A model generated the notes under the pieces. It had not been told where the DNA came from, made no database searches, and saw nothing but the letters and a program-made list of their open reading frames with translations. A DNA stretch of 64,000 bases, from NCBI GenBank assembly GCA_037974665.1, contig CM075780.1, forward strand, positions 52,369,594 through 52,433,593, written 5' to 3'. Positions 61,784-64,000 of the stretch are shown here, in pieces. This stretch comes from Ehretia macrophylla. Taxonomy: Eukaryota > Streptophyta > Magnoliopsida > Boraginales > Ehretiaceae. The position numbers were made by a program, and so were the translations under genes. How positions within the stretch are numbered: position 1 is the first letter of the stretch; each line of letters begins with the position of its first letter.

Positions 61784-62808
61784 TGTGATCGCGTCGTTTT
61801 GCGCTAAAAAATAGTAAGGCTAAATGATTGAAAATATTGCTTACCTTGAATTACCTCTAGCTGTGGCGAGTAGAGGGTCGATCCACGGAGATTGGGTTAT
61901 CAAGTTAAGTTAAGTCCTTAATTTAGAATTGTTTGACTATCTCCCGTCACGGATAAGTTTGATTAAGTCCAAAAGTCCAAAAGTACGGAAGTACGGAAAA
62001 TTAAGTCCAAGAAATGTCCACAAAATGTCCAAAGATACGGTAGTAACAAAGTCCAAAAGTGAATTAATCAAAAGTACTAAATTAAAGAATCACAACACTC
62101 AACACTAAAAATCCAAAGGGTTAATGATTCAGGGTGGTTATAGCTCGGTATACGCAAGTACAAAGTTATTGATTCAGATTAAAAGTTAAGTCCTTTAGAA
62201 ATAGGGCTACAAGCTCCCACTATTGAAATGAGCCTTTAATTACGTAAAAGATAAGATTAATTAATTAACAAGACTGGATGTGTTGGTACAACCTAGCGAT
62301 TTCCAATCTCTCAATTAATCTTTCACTTATGTAACCTGGAGGTGTTGGTACAACCAGACTAGAATCCATCCGAGGTAGTCTCGTATTGCCACTGGTTTAC
62401 AAAACCGGCGTATATGTACTTTCAATTAAATATAACATAACTACAAGTATACGTATAATTAATCAAAGAATACTTAGAAATATAAATACGAGACTTTAAT
62501 AAATCTGAATCACAATATATGTACAAGAGTAACCTCACACGTACCACCCCAAATCTCGGGTCTAGTGTGCCATAATAAACTGTAAAGTACAAGAAATCAA
62601 AATGAAAACCAAAATAAAAGAATACTTATCGTGTTGAACGGATTTTGGTAGACTGGTATGATTTCGGTATGATGATGGCTCACTATCCCCTCCCTTTGGG
62701 ATTAAAACTTTGCACACAACTCAGAATAATAACTAAAGCACTCAAACACAAGAGCAAAATCTAAGCTAAGAAGAAAATGGTACAAGAAAAATGAAATGAG
62801 GAATGAAG

Positions 62809-62816
62809 TATTTATA
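62809..62816 (-). promoter_or_regulatory. TATA box of the minus-strand LTR
   Basis: TATAAATA on the minus strand, followed downstream by an A-rich leader and preceded by the repeat arrays at 62861-63166. Placement relative to the arrays suits an LTR core promoter. Confidence 0.6.
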
Positions 62817-62860
62817 GAGAAATTTTGGCACTATTCACAAGTACTATTCAAACCATGATA

Positions 62861-63025
62861 TCATCAATGTGTCAGCGTGACATCATTTGCCTAGGTCATC
62901 ATTGTGTCAGCGTGATGTCATTTGCCTAGGTCATCATTGTGTCAGCGTGATGTCATTCGCCTAAGTCATCATTGTGTCAGCGTGATGTCATTTGCCTAGG
63001 TCATCATTGTGTCAGCGTGATGTCA
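62861..63025. repeat. Five 35-bp tandem repeats in the LTR
   Basis: GTCAGCGTGA starts at 62871, 62906, 62941, 62976 and 63011, an exact 35-bp period. Each unit holds TGACATCA (first unit) or TGATGTCA (the other four) plus GCCTAGGTC or a variant; the last unit is truncated. Confidence 0.93.
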
Positions 63026-63045
63026 GCGAAGATACTATTTACACG

Positions 63046-63166
63046 TTGACTTTACTATTCATGAGTTGACTTTTACTTTTACTATTCATCAGTTGACTTT
63101 GACTTTGACCAAAAAGTTGACTTTTACTATTCACCCGTTGACTTTGACTTTGACCAAAAAGTTGAC
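63046..63166. promoter_or_regulatory. Cluster of ten W-box cores (TTGACC/T) in the LTR
   Basis: TTGAC followed by C or T starts at 63046, 63066, 63093, 63099, 63105, 63117, 63138, 63144, 63150 and 63162, partly within a local duplication. W boxes are binding sites for WRKY factors that respond to defence and stress. On the minus strand the cluster lies about 230-350 bp upstream of the TATA box. Confidence 0.7.
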
Positions 63167-63445
63167 CAAAGCTACTTCAAGGTTTTTCAGCGTCCTGAAT
63201 CAGTTTTCGCACTTCGTTTGGCCAAATTCAATCTCGATTTGCTCGTGTCAAGGTCGTTCTTCCTTCCTCCTTCAGTATTGCACCGAAAATTCACTTCAAA
63301 AGTTGGCTTTTGTGGCCATTTTTGCTATTTCTTCTTCAGAACCTATATTGAATTAAATTTGTGTAAAATATACAATTAAGCTTGAAATAATAATGCAATA
63401 CACATGATTTAATAGGTTAAAGTTACTAAAAATACAGATTTATCA

Positions 63446-64000
63446 ACCTCTTCAAACCCATTCTTTGCTTGTCCTCAAGTAAAGGCATCAATTACTTCAT
63501 ATATTCATAAATATTAAATCTAAGCAGTCAATGTCTTCATACAGTTAAATTTTATAAAATTACAAGATTAACAGTGAATTTGTCTTCCAAACAATTCCAC
63601 CCCAAGAAATCGTTTCGTATCTAGAAGAAATGAAACCAACTTAATTATAAAAAATCTTTTGAGGCTTTTTAAGCACTTGTAACTCAATTAAGAAGTAAGA
63701 AAATTAATCACGCAAAATTTGTAAAATCGAAATAATTTTCTATGGATAATCATGAAATGTTAAAACTCAACTACCTTCCAAATCGTGTAGTACTTCCTTA
63801 GATTTTTTTCTATATATATATATTTTTCTTTTTATGAAATAGATGACTCAAATGATAGATGTTGGTTGATTCAACGACTTCATTGAAGTATTTCCTTTTC
63901 TTCGGTTGAATTGTGTTTGGTGAAAGAAGGCATGGCTGGCAAGATTTGTATTGATAGCTTTTTCATAACAAAAATGCTCAAAAATGGTTAGAAGAAAGCA
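63446..64000 (-). other. Interior of the minus-strand Ty3-like element, start
   Basis: This is the 3' end of the element interior on the minus strand (polypurine tract, GAGGACAAGC word). No coding motif in the part visible; the element continues beyond the window. Confidence 0.55.

Larger units (their letters stand above)
61784..63445 (-). repeat. LTR of a minus-strand Ty3-like element
   Basis: On the minus strand it opens TGATAAATCTGTATTTTTAG at 63445 and ends ...GCGATCACA at 61784, with TG...CA ends and 1662 bp. Just upstream (63446-63480) is a purine tract and the CTTGAGGACAAGCAAAG word that precedes the 3' LTR in Athila/Tat elements, so this is the 3' LTR. Two TTGTACCA-containing repeats (62280-62294 and 62342-62356) have counterparts in the 31214 LTR, which supports the lineage. 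It interrupts the FRS pseudogene. The right target duplication is outside the window. Confidence 0.75.

Noticed and set aside
62861-63025. CRISPR-like array
   Set aside because: Units are directly abutting with no variable spacers, and the context is a plant LTR.

Overview
This is a nuclear plant sequence, most likely from a eudicot. It is strongly AT-rich, its genes have GT-AG introns, and its two intact protein genes belong to plant-specific families. Almost everything else is transposable-element DNA of plant-restricted lineages. I see no bacterial, viral or organellar gene set.

Left part (1-24.5 kb), the gene-bearing part: two fold-back MITEs lie side by side, followed by an intact tRNA-Lys(UUU) at 2440-2512 and a larger fold-back element. 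A complete six-exon gene on the plus strand (6259-11773) encodes a 717-residue zf-XS/XS/coiled-coil/XH protein of the FDM/IDN2 family, which acts in RNA-directed DNA methylation. One of its introns holds a U2 snRNA-like fragment. A SINE with clear target duplications lies downstream. A complete three-exon alpha-expansin gene follows on the minus strand (18420-14077, 259 residues). Its second intron is 2.7 kb long and contains another copy of the MITE family seen near the tRNA. Two Tourist-like MITEs, a probable solo LTR and a short unidentified coding-like stretch lie beyond it.

Middle part (24.5-31.2 kb): a LINE remnant, a hAT-like non-autonomous element, and a tandemly duplicated unit of about 0.5 kb whose second copy is split by a 1.86 kb solo LTR.

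Right part (31.2-59.8 kb): one three-level nest of LTR retrotransposons with target-site duplications visible at every level. An Athila/Tat-like Ty3 element (31214-59759) was entered by a long-LTR, non-coding (LARD-type) element (34464-52504). The 3' LTR of that element was then entered by a minus-strand Sirevirus-like Ty1/copia element with an extra env-like ORF (41055-50845). All coding regions in the nest are broken.

Right end (59.8-64 kb): a FAR1/FHY3-related (MULE-derived) pseudogene is cut off by the LTR of yet another Ty3-like element. Upstream of its TATA box, that LTR carries five exact-period 35-bp repeats and ten TTGAC W-box cores. This is the most unusual regulatory-looking structure in the window. 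I found no evidence for a wholly new biological system. The best second-look items are this LTR enhancer, the palindromic repeats of the Sirevirus-like element, the in-frame triplication at the integrase end, and the U2-like fragment. Exon junctions and target duplications were read by hand. Family names rest on motif recognition, not on searches.
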